Assembly (NCBI RefSeq): GCF_000516555.1
Contig: NZ_AZSJ01000003.1
Location: 765,001 to 829,000, forward strand
DNA: 64,000 bases
Direction: 5' to 3'
From: Afipia sp. P52-10
GTDB lineage: Bacteria > Pseudomonadota > Alphaproteobacteria > Rhizobiales > Xanthobacteraceae
The notes below the pieces were generated by a model. The model was not told where the DNA came from and did no database searches. It saw only the letters and a program-made list of their open reading frames with translations. A program made the translations under genes and the position numbers. How positions within the stretch are numbered: position 1 is the first letter of the stretch; each line of letters opens with the position of its first letter. Positions 18,830 through 26,892 of this stretch are shown here, in pieces.

Positions 18830-19481
18830 AGATATGCAGCCGTCCTTCGTGCAGCACCATGCGCCTGGCCGGATACTGGTCCATCAACGCGATATCGTGG
18901 GTGGCGATCACGACCGCGGTCCCGGATTTGTTCAGTTCGATAAAGAGACGCAGCAGCCGTCTTGCCAATGTCGGATCGACGTTGCCGGTCGGCTCGTCCG
19001 CGAGCAGCAGGTTCGGCCGCGCGATGACCGCCCGCGCGATGGCCGCACGCTGCTTCTCGCCGCCGGACATGATAGGCGGCAATGCGTCCATGCGATGGCC
19101 GAGCCCGACCCAGTGCAGGAGGTCGATCACTTCCCGACGATAGCTCGATTCCTCGCGTCCCATGACCCGGAACGGCAGCGCGACGTTTTCGTACGTTGTC
19201 ATATGGTCGAGCAGCCGGAAGTCCTGCAGCACGATCCCGATCCGCTTGCGGAGATTGGCGATCGCATCCTTGTTCAGGCGCGACACCTCGTGGCCGAACA
19301 GGTTGACCAATCCGCGGGTCGGCCGGTGCGACAGGAACAACAGGCGCAGCAGCGAGGTCTTGCCCGCGCCCGAAGGGCCGGTCAGGAATTGGAACGACTG
19401 AGCCTTGATCTCGAAACTGAGGTCGCGCAACACCTCCGGGCCGAGCCCGTAGCGCAAACCGACATTCTCGAACCGGACCAT
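18822..19481 (-). CDS. ftsE: Cell division ATP-binding protein FtsE
   Basis: ABC-type ATPase subunit of FtsEX. The 219-residue protein carries Walker A GPSGAGKTSLL, the signature MSGGEKQRAAIARAV, Walker B LLLADEPTGNVD and the switch histidine in VVIATHD, all intact. The N-terminus MVRFENVGLRYG is typical of FtsE. It is the first gene of a minus-strand operon with ftsX (8-base overlap), ydcF and plsC. A divergent 194-base region separates it from the zinc-ribbon protein gene. Confidence 0.97.
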   Translation of the reverse strand: MVRFENVGLRYGLGPEVLRDLSFEIKAQSFQFLTGPSGAGKTSLLRLLFLSHRPTRGLVNLFGHEVSRLNKDAIANLRKRIGIVLQDFRLLDHMTTYENVALPFRVMGREESSYRREVIDLLHWVGLGHRMDALPPIMSGGEKQRAAIARAVIARPNLLLADEPTGNVDPTLARRLLRLFIELNKSGTAVVIATHDIALMDQYPARRMVLHEGRLHIYE

Positions 19482-19675
19482 GAGTCAGCTCCGTTCGACG
19501 TGACACGAACGCAACAAGATGGCTTTCCAATGCAGCAGGCGGCCGGCGCATATCGCCCGGTCCCCTCTGCGCCATCCATCCATAGCGGTTTTGCGGCCGT
19601 TATGGTTTCCGATTCGTTAACAGACGGCTGATAGCTTGCCGGCACCTTAAGGACGAATCGGCTTTACGCAGCGCC

Positions 19676-20506
19676 ATGACCATCGTTTGCCCGAATTGCG
19701 AGACCTCCTACGACATCGCCCCGGAAACCCTCGGCCCGGCCGGACGGACCGTTCGCTGCGTCCGCTGCCGTCAGACCTGGCACGCGCGCATCGATGACGG
19801 CATGCGGATCGAGGCGATGGCCGCGGCCGACGGATTCCGCTCCGTCGGCGGTTCCCCTGCCGACGCGATCTCCTTCCGGACCGGAGCGGCCGACGAGGCG
19901 CCGGTGCCGCGGATCGACAGCCCGCCGATTGCCGACACCGGCACGACCGAGCACAACTGGACCGTGCTCGCCCACCAGGACGCCGCTGTCCGTCCGCGCC
20001 CGCCCCGGGCCGGCGGCTGGACGCTGCGGAGATTCACGTTCGGATCGCGCCAAGCCGGACGTTTCCGGATCACCCCGCCGATGGCGGTCGGCGCCATGGC
20101 CGCGCTGGCGGTGGCGCTGCTGATCTGGCGCAAGGACGTGGTCCGGCTGATGCCGCAGACGGCGGCCTTCTTCCAGAGCATCGGCCTCGGCGTCAACCTG
20201 CGCGACCTGGCCTTCCAGGACGTCCGAGTGATGGCGGAGATGGTGAACGGCAGCCGCGTCTTCGTCATCGAAGGCGAGATCGCCGCCACGGCGCGCAAAC
20301 CGGTCGAACTGCCGCGGCTGCGCTTCGTGGTGCAGGACGAGCGCGGCGCCGACATCTACGCCTGGAACACGGTGCTCGAACAGACGGTGCTGCAACCCGG
20401 CGAACGGCTTGCGTTCCGCTCGCGCCTCGCCTCGCCGCCTGCGGACGCGCGCAACATCGTCGTCCGCTTCTTCAACAAACGCGACATCGCTTCGGGACGT
20501 GCTTGA
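19676..20506 (+). CDS. MJ0042-type zinc-ribbon membrane protein
   Basis: A 276-residue protein starting with a four-cysteine zinc ribbon (CPNCETSYDIAP, then RCVRCRQTW) of the MJ0042 family. A disordered linker, one membrane helix near residues 138-156 (AVGAMAALAVALLIW) and a C-terminal beta-rich domain follow; the last contains GEIAATARKPVELPRLRF, similar to DUF3426. The cytoplasmic ribbon and outer domain suggest a membrane sensor or scaffold, but no function is known. The stop codon abuts the ATG of the CpdR-like gene, so the two are co-translated. It is divergent from ftsEX. Confidence 0.85.
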   Translation: MTIVCPNCETSYDIAPETLGPAGRTVRCVRCRQTWHARIDDGMRIEAMAAADGFRSVGGSPADAISFRTGAADEAPVPRIDSPPIADTGTTEHNWTVLAHQDAAVRPRPPRAGGWTLRRFTFGSRQAGRFRITPPMAVGAMAALAVALLIWRKDVVRLMPQTAAFFQSIGLGVNLRDLAFQDVRVMAEMVNGSRVFVIEGEIAATARKPVELPRLRFVVQDERGADIYAWNTVLEQTVLQPGERLAFRSRLASPPADARNIVVRFFNKRDIASGRA

Positions 20507-20884
20507 ATGGCTCGCATTCTGATCGCCGACGATGAGGAATCGATGCGCCTGCTGGTCGGGCGCGCGATTGCCATGGACGGCCACGACATCACCACCGCCG
20601 AAGACGGCGCTGAGGCGCTGGAGATCCTGCTGCGCGACGACGGCAGCTACGACCTGCTGCTGACCGACATCAAGATGCCGGTGATGGACGGGATCGCGCT
20701 GGCGCTCGCCGCTGCCCGCGACTTCCCGCAACTGACCATCTTGCTGATGACCGGCTTTGCCGACCAGCGCGAGCGCGCCTCCGGGCTCGACGCGATCGTG
20801 CATGACGTCGTCACCAAGCCGTTCGCAGTGGCCGACATCCGCGCCGCCGTGGCCGACGCGCTCGCGACCCGCCGCGCCGCCTGA
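20507..20884 (+). CDS. cpdR: Single-domain response regulator, CpdR-like
   Basis: A 125-residue stand-alone receiver domain. Acidic residues DDEE near the N-terminus, the phospho-acceptor in LLLTDIKMPVMDG (Asp about 52), the threonine in LLMTGFAD and the lysine in VTKPF are all present. The sequence closely fits CpdR, which in alphaproteobacteria controls ClpXP recruitment and polar degradation of CtrA and other cell-cycle proteins when unphosphorylated. There is no output domain. The gene starts at the base after the zinc-ribbon gene's stop and converges on the TIGR02302 gene with a gap of only 13 bases. Confidence 0.85.
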   Translation: MARILIADDEESMRLLVGRAIAMDGHDITTAEDGAEALEILLRDDGSYDLLLTDIKMPVMDGIALALAAARDFPQLTILLMTGFADQRERASGLDAIVHDVVTKPFAVADIRAAVADALATRRAA

Positions 20885-20897
20885 GCGCTCGCCAGCC

Positions 20898-23531
20898 TCA
20901 ATAATCCTTCAGCAGTCGTTCGAGATAGTCCAGTTCGAGCTGCGGCCGCTGCGGATCGGAGAAGCGCCGGCGCAGCTCCTCAAGGATGCGACGCACACGC
21001 TGCACGTCGATCTCGCCCGGAATCTTCACGGTCAGGTCGTCGCCGAATTCGCGGCCGCGCAACGGCCGGCCGAGCGGATCGGCATTGGCGCCGCTGTTCT
21101 GCTGCCGGCCGGCGCGGTTGGAAGGACCGTTGTCGTTCGGATTGCCGTCGCCCTGGCCCTGCTGCATCTGCTGCGCGAGATTCTGCGCGCCGCGCCGCAA
21201 GGCTTCCAGGGCGCGGCCTTGCGAGCCGACCGCACCATCGGCGTTGCCATCGCCGAGCTGGTCGCCGGCGTCGCCCATCGCGCTGTCCGCATCGCCGAGG
21301 CTCTCATCCCCGTCGCCCTGCCCCTGCTGGCCTTGCTGCCCCGGCTCGCCCTGCTGATCCTGTTGGCCCTGCTGCCCCTGACCGCGCTGGCGCGGACCCA
21401 TGCCCTGCTTCGCCATCTGGTCGAGCAGCTTCTGCAACCGATCGCGCAGTGCCTGCTGATCCTGCTGCAGATCGCCCATCCCGTTCTGCGGGTTCTGCTG
21501 GTCGCCGCGCCGGCCCCGTTGCTGCCGCGAGTCCTGCCCTTCGCGGAACGTGCGGTCCCGCAACTGCTGCTGCTTGCGGATCACGTCGCCAAGCTCGTTC
21601 AGCGCCTGCTCCATCTCGTCGTCGCCGCCCTGCCCGGGCTGCGCCATCTGCAGGTTCTCCAGCATCTGCTGCAACTGATCGAGCAGTTGCCGCGCGGCGT
21701 CCTTGTCACCCGAGCGCGACAGCCGCTCCATGCGGTCGATCATGTTGCGCAGATCGTCCTGGCGCATCACGCGCGTATTCGGATCGAGCGGGCGAGCGAG
21801 CTGCTGCGGGTTGTTGCGGAGCTGCTCGGCGAGCTGGCGCATGAAGTTATCGAGCGCCGCGCGCAGCTGCTCGGTCAGCTTCTTGATCTCCTCGTCGGAA
21901 GCGCCGCGTTCGAGCGCCTGGCGCAACGCCTCCTGTGCGGCACGCAGCGCCCGTTCGACGTCGCTGATGTCGCCGTCCTCGATGGTGACGGCCAGCGCCC
22001 ACAGGTTGCCGACCACCTCGCGCAGATCGTCGTCGGACTTCGCGCGCTCGATCTGATCGTAGACGGTGCGCAGGCCGAGATACTGGCCGAGCTCCGGCGT
22101 GAACAACTCGGGCTCGACCATGAAAGCATCGATCGCCTCGCGAACGTCGTCCTGCTTGTTAGCGTCGAGCGCGAGGTTGCGACGCTGCTCGATCAGGGCA
22201 CGGGCCAGGGGCTTGACGAACAGCCGCTCCGGCATCCGCATCTCGAACGGCGCGCTGCGCCCCTCATTGCCGGCTTCGTCCTTGGCGGTCAGCGTCAACG
22301 TCACATCGGCGCCTGCATAAGGGTGCTCGGTCAGATCCTTCACGGTCTGACCAACCCCGTTGCGCGTGCGGGCGTTCGGCAACGCCAACGGGAAGTCCGG
22401 CGGCGTGAACAGCGGGCGTGCGGCAGCGCTCGGCTCGGTGTTGCGGGCGATGAAGGTCGCATGCGCTTCGGTGACGCCGTAATCGTCCTCGAGCTTGTAG
22501 GACATCAGCAGCGAGCCGCGCGCCTGCCGCTCCGGGTCCTTCGCGAGCGAGATCGAAGGCGCCTTGTCGGCAACTGCAGCGAACCGCCATGGGGATAGCC
22601 CCGACGGGGCGCGCACATGCACGGAACCGTCGGCAGTGATGGTGTAGCGGCGCTCCTCGGTGCCGGTCGGCGGCGGCTTGTCGCCCGGTTCCGACTCGGC
22701 GATGCCGCCCGTGGTTGCGACATCAAGCCGCCCCCCGCTCGCGCGCACCACCAGCGTCGAACCGGCCGGCACAGACAGCACGCCCTGATCCGCAGCCGCC
22801 GGATGCGCGGGGTTGTTGGCAGCGGCCGTCAGGATGATCGGCGGCCGGCCGGTATAGGCCGGCGGAGCGACCCAGGCATCGAGGCGCGCATTGGCCGTTG
22901 CCAGCACACCGTTCCAGTCGAATGCGGCCGCCACCCGCGCCCGGCGGTCTTCGCCGGCGGCAATCGCCGTCACCACCATCAGCACGATCACCAGCGCGCG
23001 CAACGCCCAGGGGTCGTGGATCGCCAGCCGCGGCGATGGCAAACCGGCCTTGATGCGCTTGATCGACGCCAGCGTGCGTTCGCGCTGCTCGCGCCACAAC
23101 GCCTGCGTCAGCGGATCCTGCGAGGTCAGCGTGTCGGTTAAGGCCGTCGCAGGCCGATGCCTGACGCCCGTTCCGCGATCGAGCCGCAGCAGGGCCTCGT
23201 TGCGACTCGGCCAGCGAAACCAAATCAGCGGGACGAGAGCGGCGATGCCGAGCACCGCGAACAGGCCGAGCGCCACCACCCGCGCCACCGACGGAAGCGC
23301 CAGCCAGAGTCCGGCCCACGAGACCGCGAGAAACAGACCGCCGACCGTCAGCAGCCGCGCCAGGATCGGCCACAGCCGCTCCCAGGCGATCGCATAGGTC
23401 GCGCGCCGAAGAGCCTGGTCGAGCTGCAGGCGCGCCAGCGGATCGGCTGGCGCCGGCGTCTTGGCGGGATCAGGACTGCGGCCGTTCAATGCGCTCTCCT
23501 TGGCTCGCCGGAAGGGCTCACCGACAATCAA
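20898..23531 (-). CDS. TIGR02302 family protein (DUF4175), large membrane protein
   Basis: An 877-residue protein of an alphaproteobacterial family of unknown function. Two or three membrane helices lie near the N-terminus (for example LWPILARLLTVGGLFLAVSW). A large periplasmic-type region with Ig/propeller-like segments follows, then a helical region and a long stretch (about 640-800) dominated by Gln, Gly, Asp and Asn. The C-terminus (VRRILEELRRRFSDPQRPQLELDYLERLLKD) is a conserved end block. In many relatives it neighbours lysA; here lysA is 3.4 kb away beyond four unrelated genes. The low-complexity region may be disordered. Function unknown. Confidence 0.85.
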   Translation of the reverse strand: MIVGEPFRRAKESALNGRSPDPAKTPAPADPLARLQLDQALRRATYAIAWERLWPILARLLTVGGLFLAVSWAGLWLALPSVARVVALGLFAVLGIAALVPLIWFRWPSRNEALLRLDRGTGVRHRPATALTDTLTSQDPLTQALWREQRERTLASIKRIKAGLPSPRLAIHDPWALRALVIVLMVVTAIAAGEDRRARVAAAFDWNGVLATANARLDAWVAPPAYTGRPPIILTAAANNPAHPAAADQGVLSVPAGSTLVVRASGGRLDVATTGGIAESEPGDKPPPTGTEERRYTITADGSVHVRAPSGLSPWRFAAVADKAPSISLAKDPERQARGSLLMSYKLEDDYGVTEAHATFIARNTEPSAAARPLFTPPDFPLALPNARTRNGVGQTVKDLTEHPYAGADVTLTLTAKDEAGNEGRSAPFEMRMPERLFVKPLARALIEQRRNLALDANKQDDVREAIDAFMVEPELFTPELGQYLGLRTVYDQIERAKSDDDLREVVGNLWALAVTIEDGDISDVERALRAAQEALRQALERGASDEEIKKLTEQLRAALDNFMRQLAEQLRNNPQQLARPLDPNTRVMRQDDLRNMIDRMERLSRSGDKDAARQLLDQLQQMLENLQMAQPGQGGDDEMEQALNELGDVIRKQQQLRDRTFREGQDSRQQRGRRGDQQNPQNGMGDLQQDQQALRDRLQKLLDQMAKQGMGPRQRGQGQQGQQDQQGEPGQQGQQGQGDGDESLGDADSAMGDAGDQLGDGNADGAVGSQGRALEALRRGAQNLAQQMQQGQGDGNPNDNGPSNRAGRQQNSGANADPLGRPLRGREFGDDLTVKIPGEIDVQRVRRILEELRRRFSDPQRPQLELDYLERLLKDY

Positions 23532-23791
23532 AGCCTAACACGGTGGCGACGCTGAGGCACGGCCAACACTGCGGCAATCCCGCCCGACGCCGATCGGCCC
23601 CACACCAATTCATCCGATACGACAGCATGGGGAACCAGCTGGGCGGAACGATCCTATCGTCAATTCTGCCTCTCAGAACGTTTTTGTCACCGCGATCAAG
23701 CTCTTAGTTTCACGAATGCGTGACGGATGCAGCAAGACGTCCTAAGTTCGGCGCGGCCCAAACCACCACGAACACAGGAGGAAAACGTCAC

Positions 23792-24172
23792 ATGGATAAG
23801 AAGACTTTCGACAAGGGCGTGGAAGTCCGCACCGCCGTTCTCGGCAAGCAGTATGTCGAGAACGCGCTGAAGAACGTGGACGATTTCAACCGCCCGTTCC
23901 AGGAGCTCGTGACGGAATACTGCTGGGGCGCCGTCTGGGGCCGCGACGAGCTGCCGCGCAAGACCCGCAGCATGCTGAACATCGCCATGATCGCGATCCT
24001 GAACCGGCCGCACGAGTTCAAGCTGCACATCAAGGGGGCACTGACCAACGGCGTCAGCAAGGATGAGATCCGCGAAATCCTGATGCAGGTGGCGATCTAT
24101 GCCGGTGTGCCCGCGGCCGTGGACAGCTTCCGCCTTGCCCGCGAAGCCTTCGCCGAGCTCGAGAAAGCCTGA
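23792..24172 (+). CDS. Carboxymuconolactone decarboxylase family protein
   Basis: A 126-residue all-helical CMD/AhpD-fold protein. The core KTRSMLNIAMIAILNRPHEFKLHIKG and the following ILMQVAIYAGVPAAVDSFRLA match gamma-carboxymuconolactone decarboxylase (PcaC) better than AhpD, since the AhpD CxxC pair is absent. A near-perfect AGGAGG precedes the ATG at 23792; an in-frame start at 23720 would add 24 unlikely residues. It is the first gene of a four-gene plus-strand group with a beta-hydroxyacid dehydrogenase, an MBL hydrolase and an SDR. That company suggests a degradation pathway; the true substrate cannot be told. Confidence 0.88.
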   Translation: MDKKTFDKGVEVRTAVLGKQYVENALKNVDDFNRPFQELVTEYCWGAVWGRDELPRKTRSMLNIAMIAILNRPHEFKLHIKGALTNGVSKDEIREILMQVAIYAGVPAAVDSFRLAREAFAELEKA

Positions 24173-24238
24173 CCGTCAGGTTTGTCGGCAGCGCAAGCCA
24201 ATCCAACCCTCCAAACAAACAAGAAACAGAGAAGACCC

Positions 24239-25147
24239 ATGGACATCGGATTCATCGGCCTCGGCAAGATGGGCCTGCCCATGGCCCGCCGCCTCGTCGC
24301 GGCCGGCCATACGCTGACCGTCTATGACACCCGCCGCGAAGCGGTGGACACGCTGGTCGCGCTTGGCGCGCAGGCGGCGAGTTCGCCGAAGGACGTCGCC
24401 GACCGCACCGAAACCGTGATGGCGAGCCTGCCGTCGCTCGACATCTCGCTGGCGGTCGCGACTGGCAAGGACGGCGTGATCGAAGGCAAGCGGGTCAAGC
24501 GGCTGGTCGATCTGTCGACCACCGGCTCGCGAATGGCCGTGAAAATCCACGACCTTCTGGCGCAGAAGAACATCGTGCAGATCGACAGTCCGGTGAGCGG
24601 CGGTGTCGGCGGCGCCGAGAAAGGCACGCTGGCGGTGATGGTGTCTGGCCCGCGTGCGGAGTTCGATCGGCTGAAGCCCGCGCTCGACGTGATCGGCAAG
24701 GTGTTCTTCATCTCGGAGAAGCCGGGCGCCGGCCAGACCATGAAACTCGCCAACAACTACCTGTCGGCGACCGCGATCGTCGCCACCTCGGAAGCGGTGG
24801 TGATGGGCGTCAAGGCAGGCCTCGACCCGAACGTGATGATCGACGTGATCAACGCCGGCTCCGGCCTCAACACCGCAAGCCGTGACAAGTTTCCGAAGTC
24901 GGTGCTGCCGCGCACCTTCGATTTCGGTTTCGCCACCGGATTGATGGTGAAGGACGTGCGGCTGTGCCTGGAAGAGATGAAAGGCATGGGCTTGTCGATG
25001 GAGGTGGCCGAAGCCGTCGGCCGGCTCTGGGAGACGGTGATCCGCGAGATGGGACCGGACTCCGACTTCACCGCCGCGATCAAGCCGATCGAGAAGGCGG
25101 CGGGCGTCGAGGTCAACGGCATCAAGCCGCAAGGCCTATCCAAGTAG
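24239..25147 (+). CDS. NAD(P)-dependent beta-hydroxyacid dehydrogenase family protein
   Basis: A 302-residue member of the 3-hydroxyisobutyrate / tartronate semialdehyde reductase family. It has the Rossmann entry IGFIGLGKMGLPMARRL, the substrate-site glycine run DSPVSGGVGGAEKGTLAVMV, and the catalytic lysine in KLANNYLSATAIVATSEA. The start at ATG 24239 places the Rossmann motif at residue 4, as is usual. It lies 66 bases after the CMD gene and 18 before the MBL gene. Several substrates (3-hydroxyisobutyrate, tartronate semialdehyde, 6-carboxylate sugars) are equally possible. Confidence 0.9.
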   Translation: MDIGFIGLGKMGLPMARRLVAAGHTLTVYDTRREAVDTLVALGAQAASSPKDVADRTETVMASLPSLDISLAVATGKDGVIEGKRVKRLVDLSTTGSRMAVKIHDLLAQKNIVQIDSPVSGGVGGAEKGTLAVMVSGPRAEFDRLKPALDVIGKVFFISEKPGAGQTMKLANNYLSATAIVATSEAVVMGVKAGLDPNVMIDVINAGSGLNTASRDKFPKSVLPRTFDFGFATGLMVKDVRLCLEEMKGMGLSMEVAEAVGRLWETVIREMGPDSDFTAAIKPIEKAAGVEVNGIKPQGLSK

Positions 25148-25165
25148 CGCGCGGGGGCGACAGCA

Positions 25166-25963
25166 ATGAGCGATACCTACGAAGTCTTTGCCGTCAAATA
25201 TGCCCACCATGGCCCGCGCAGCGCGGCATTGAACTTCATCGATGGTGACCCGCACGAACCATCGCAACCGCTCGATTTCTACGTCTGGGCGGTCGCCAAC
25301 AAGGATCGCATCGTCGTCGTCGACACCGGCTTCGACGAAGCGATGGCGAAGCGGCGCGAGCGCACGATCCTGAAGCCCGTGCCGGAGGCGCTGAAGGCGG
25401 CGGGTTTCGCCCCCGACCGCGTCAACGACGTCATCATCACCCACCTGCACTACGACCACTCCGGCAACTACGACGCCTTTCCGAACGCCCGCTATCATCT
25501 GCAGGACTGCGAAATGGCGTTCGCCACCGGGCGCTGCATGTGCGATGAAAAGATGCGGATTGCCTTCGAAGCGGACGATGTCACGGCGCTGGTGCGCAAG
25601 GTGTACGCCGGACGTATGACGTTTCACGACGGCGAGGACCAGGTCGCGCCGGGCATCACCGTGCATCACATCGGCGGGCATTCGAAAGGCTTGCAGGCGG
25701 TGCGGGTGAAGACCGCCCGCGGCGATGTCGTGCTCGCCTCCGACGGCATCCATCTTTACGAGCACTTCGAGCAGAACAAGGTGTTTCCGATCACCTACAA
25801 CGCCGAGGAGGCGATCGCCGGCTACGGCAAACTGAAGGCGCTCGCGTCGTCGGTGAAGCACATCGTGCCGGGACACGATCCGAAGGTGCTGGAGCGCTAT
25901 CCCGCGCCGAACGCTGCGTTGAAGGGGTGGGTGGCGCGGCTCGACGTCGAGCCCAACGCGTAG
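25166..25963 (+). CDS. MBL-fold metallo-hydrolase, N-acyl homoserine lactonase-like
   Basis: A 265-residue metallo-beta-lactamase-fold enzyme with the dinuclear metal motif THLHYDHSGN (HxHxDH), the later ligands GGHS, LASDG and PGHDP, and VVDTGFDEA before them. This ordering is shared by AiiA-type N-acyl homoserine lactonases and related lactone hydrolases. Given its place after a CMD and a dehydrogenase gene it may open a lactone intermediate of a catabolic pathway rather than quench quorum signals; the sequence does not decide. It starts 18 bases after the dehydrogenase stop with GGGGGCG upstream as a modest ribosome-binding site. Confidence 0.87.
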   Translation: MSDTYEVFAVKYAHHGPRSAALNFIDGDPHEPSQPLDFYVWAVANKDRIVVVDTGFDEAMAKRRERTILKPVPEALKAAGFAPDRVNDVIITHLHYDHSGNYDAFPNARYHLQDCEMAFATGRCMCDEKMRIAFEADDVTALVRKVYAGRMTFHDGEDQVAPGITVHHIGGHSKGLQAVRVKTARGDVVLASDGIHLYEHFEQNKVFPITYNAEEAIAGYGKLKALASSVKHIVPGHDPKVLERYPAPNAALKGWVARLDVEPNA

Positions 25964-26067
25964 GCGTCCTGTCCGATACGCAAGGGACTGACCCGATTTC
26001 GCAACACTGACGGATGGCGCTGCCTGCTACAGGTAGCTCACAACAACAAGCGACATCGGGGGAATTC

Positions 26068-26877
26068 ATGGGCAAGCTCGACGGCAAGGTCGCCATCGTC
26101 ACCGGAGCTGCGCGCGGACTGGGCCGCGCCTATGCACGCAGGCTCGCATCGCTCGGCGCGAAGGTCGCGCTCTGCGACCTCAGCCTGAAATCCTACGCCG
26201 AGTTCGAAGCCGAAGCGAAAGACATGACCGGCGAAAGCACGGTGGCGGAGATCGAGGCGGCCGGCGGCAGCGCGCTGGGCTACGAACTCGACGCCAACGA
26301 TCAAACCGCGGTGAATGCCATGGTCGCCGATGTCGCCAAGAGGTGGGGCCGCATCGATATCCTCGTCTGCAATGCCGGCGGCGGGCGCGGCAAGCCGGTC
26401 GAAACCAAGGCCAGCACGCTCGATCCGGCGCTGCTGCATCTCGTCGTCGGCATGAACCTCTACGGCACCGTCTACTTCGTCAACGCGGTCGCGCCGCACA
26501 TGAAGGAACAGCGCTCGGGCCGCATCGTCACGGTCAGTTCCACCGCAGGACTGAGCCCATCGCGCGACGGCGGCTATGCGCATTATGGTGCGGCCAAGGC
26601 CGCGATCGCCCACTACACGCGCTATCTCGCGCAGGAGTTGGGTCCATTCGGCATCACCGCCAACTGCATTGCGCCCGGCTCGATCGCCACCGGGCGGATC
26701 ATGGCCATCGTCATTCCGGGAAGCGTTGGCGCCAATCGCGATCCCGCCGCGCGCATCGCCCTGCGTCGCCAAGGCACCGTGGAGGATTGCGCAAAGGTGG
26801 TGGAGTTCCTCTGCACCGACCTGTCGGATTACGTGACCGGCACGGTCATCCCGATCGACGGCGGCATGCTGCGGTGA
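26068..26877 (+). CDS. SDR family NAD(P)-dependent oxidoreductase
   Basis: A 269-residue classical short-chain dehydrogenase. It shows the cofactor motif TGAARGLGRAYA, the NAG segment VCNAGGG, the catalytic serine in TVSSTAG and the YxxxK pair in YGAAKAA. The sequence ends in the usual substrate-cap and IPIDGGM block. The ATG at 26068 follows GGGGGAA; an earlier in-frame start at 26014 is less likely. It is the last gene of the group that starts with the CMD gene and is convergent with lysA (15 bases apart). Substrate unknown. Confidence 0.9.
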   Translation: MGKLDGKVAIVTGAARGLGRAYARRLASLGAKVALCDLSLKSYAEFEAEAKDMTGESTVAEIEAAGGSALGYELDANDQTAVNAMVADVAKRWGRIDILVCNAGGGRGKPVETKASTLDPALLHLVVGMNLYGTVYFVNAVAPHMKEQRSGRIVTVSSTAGLSPSRDGGYAHYGAAKAAIAHYTRYLAQELGPFGITANCIAPGSIATGRIMAIVIPGSVGANRDPAARIALRRQGTVEDCAKVVEFLCTDLSDYVTGTVIPIDGGMLR

Positions 26878-26892
26878 TTCGTGCTGTGCGGG

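Noticed and set aside
20757-22598. A 613-codon plus-strand frame opposite the TIGR02302 gene
   Set aside because: Leu/Ala/Arg-rich with no recognisable domain, and entirely antisense to a well-supported gene.
23532-23791. A gene or RNA in the 260-base gap before the CMD gene
   Set aside because: No frame with coding character and no stable hairpin beyond chance was found; it probably holds the promoters of the divergent genes.
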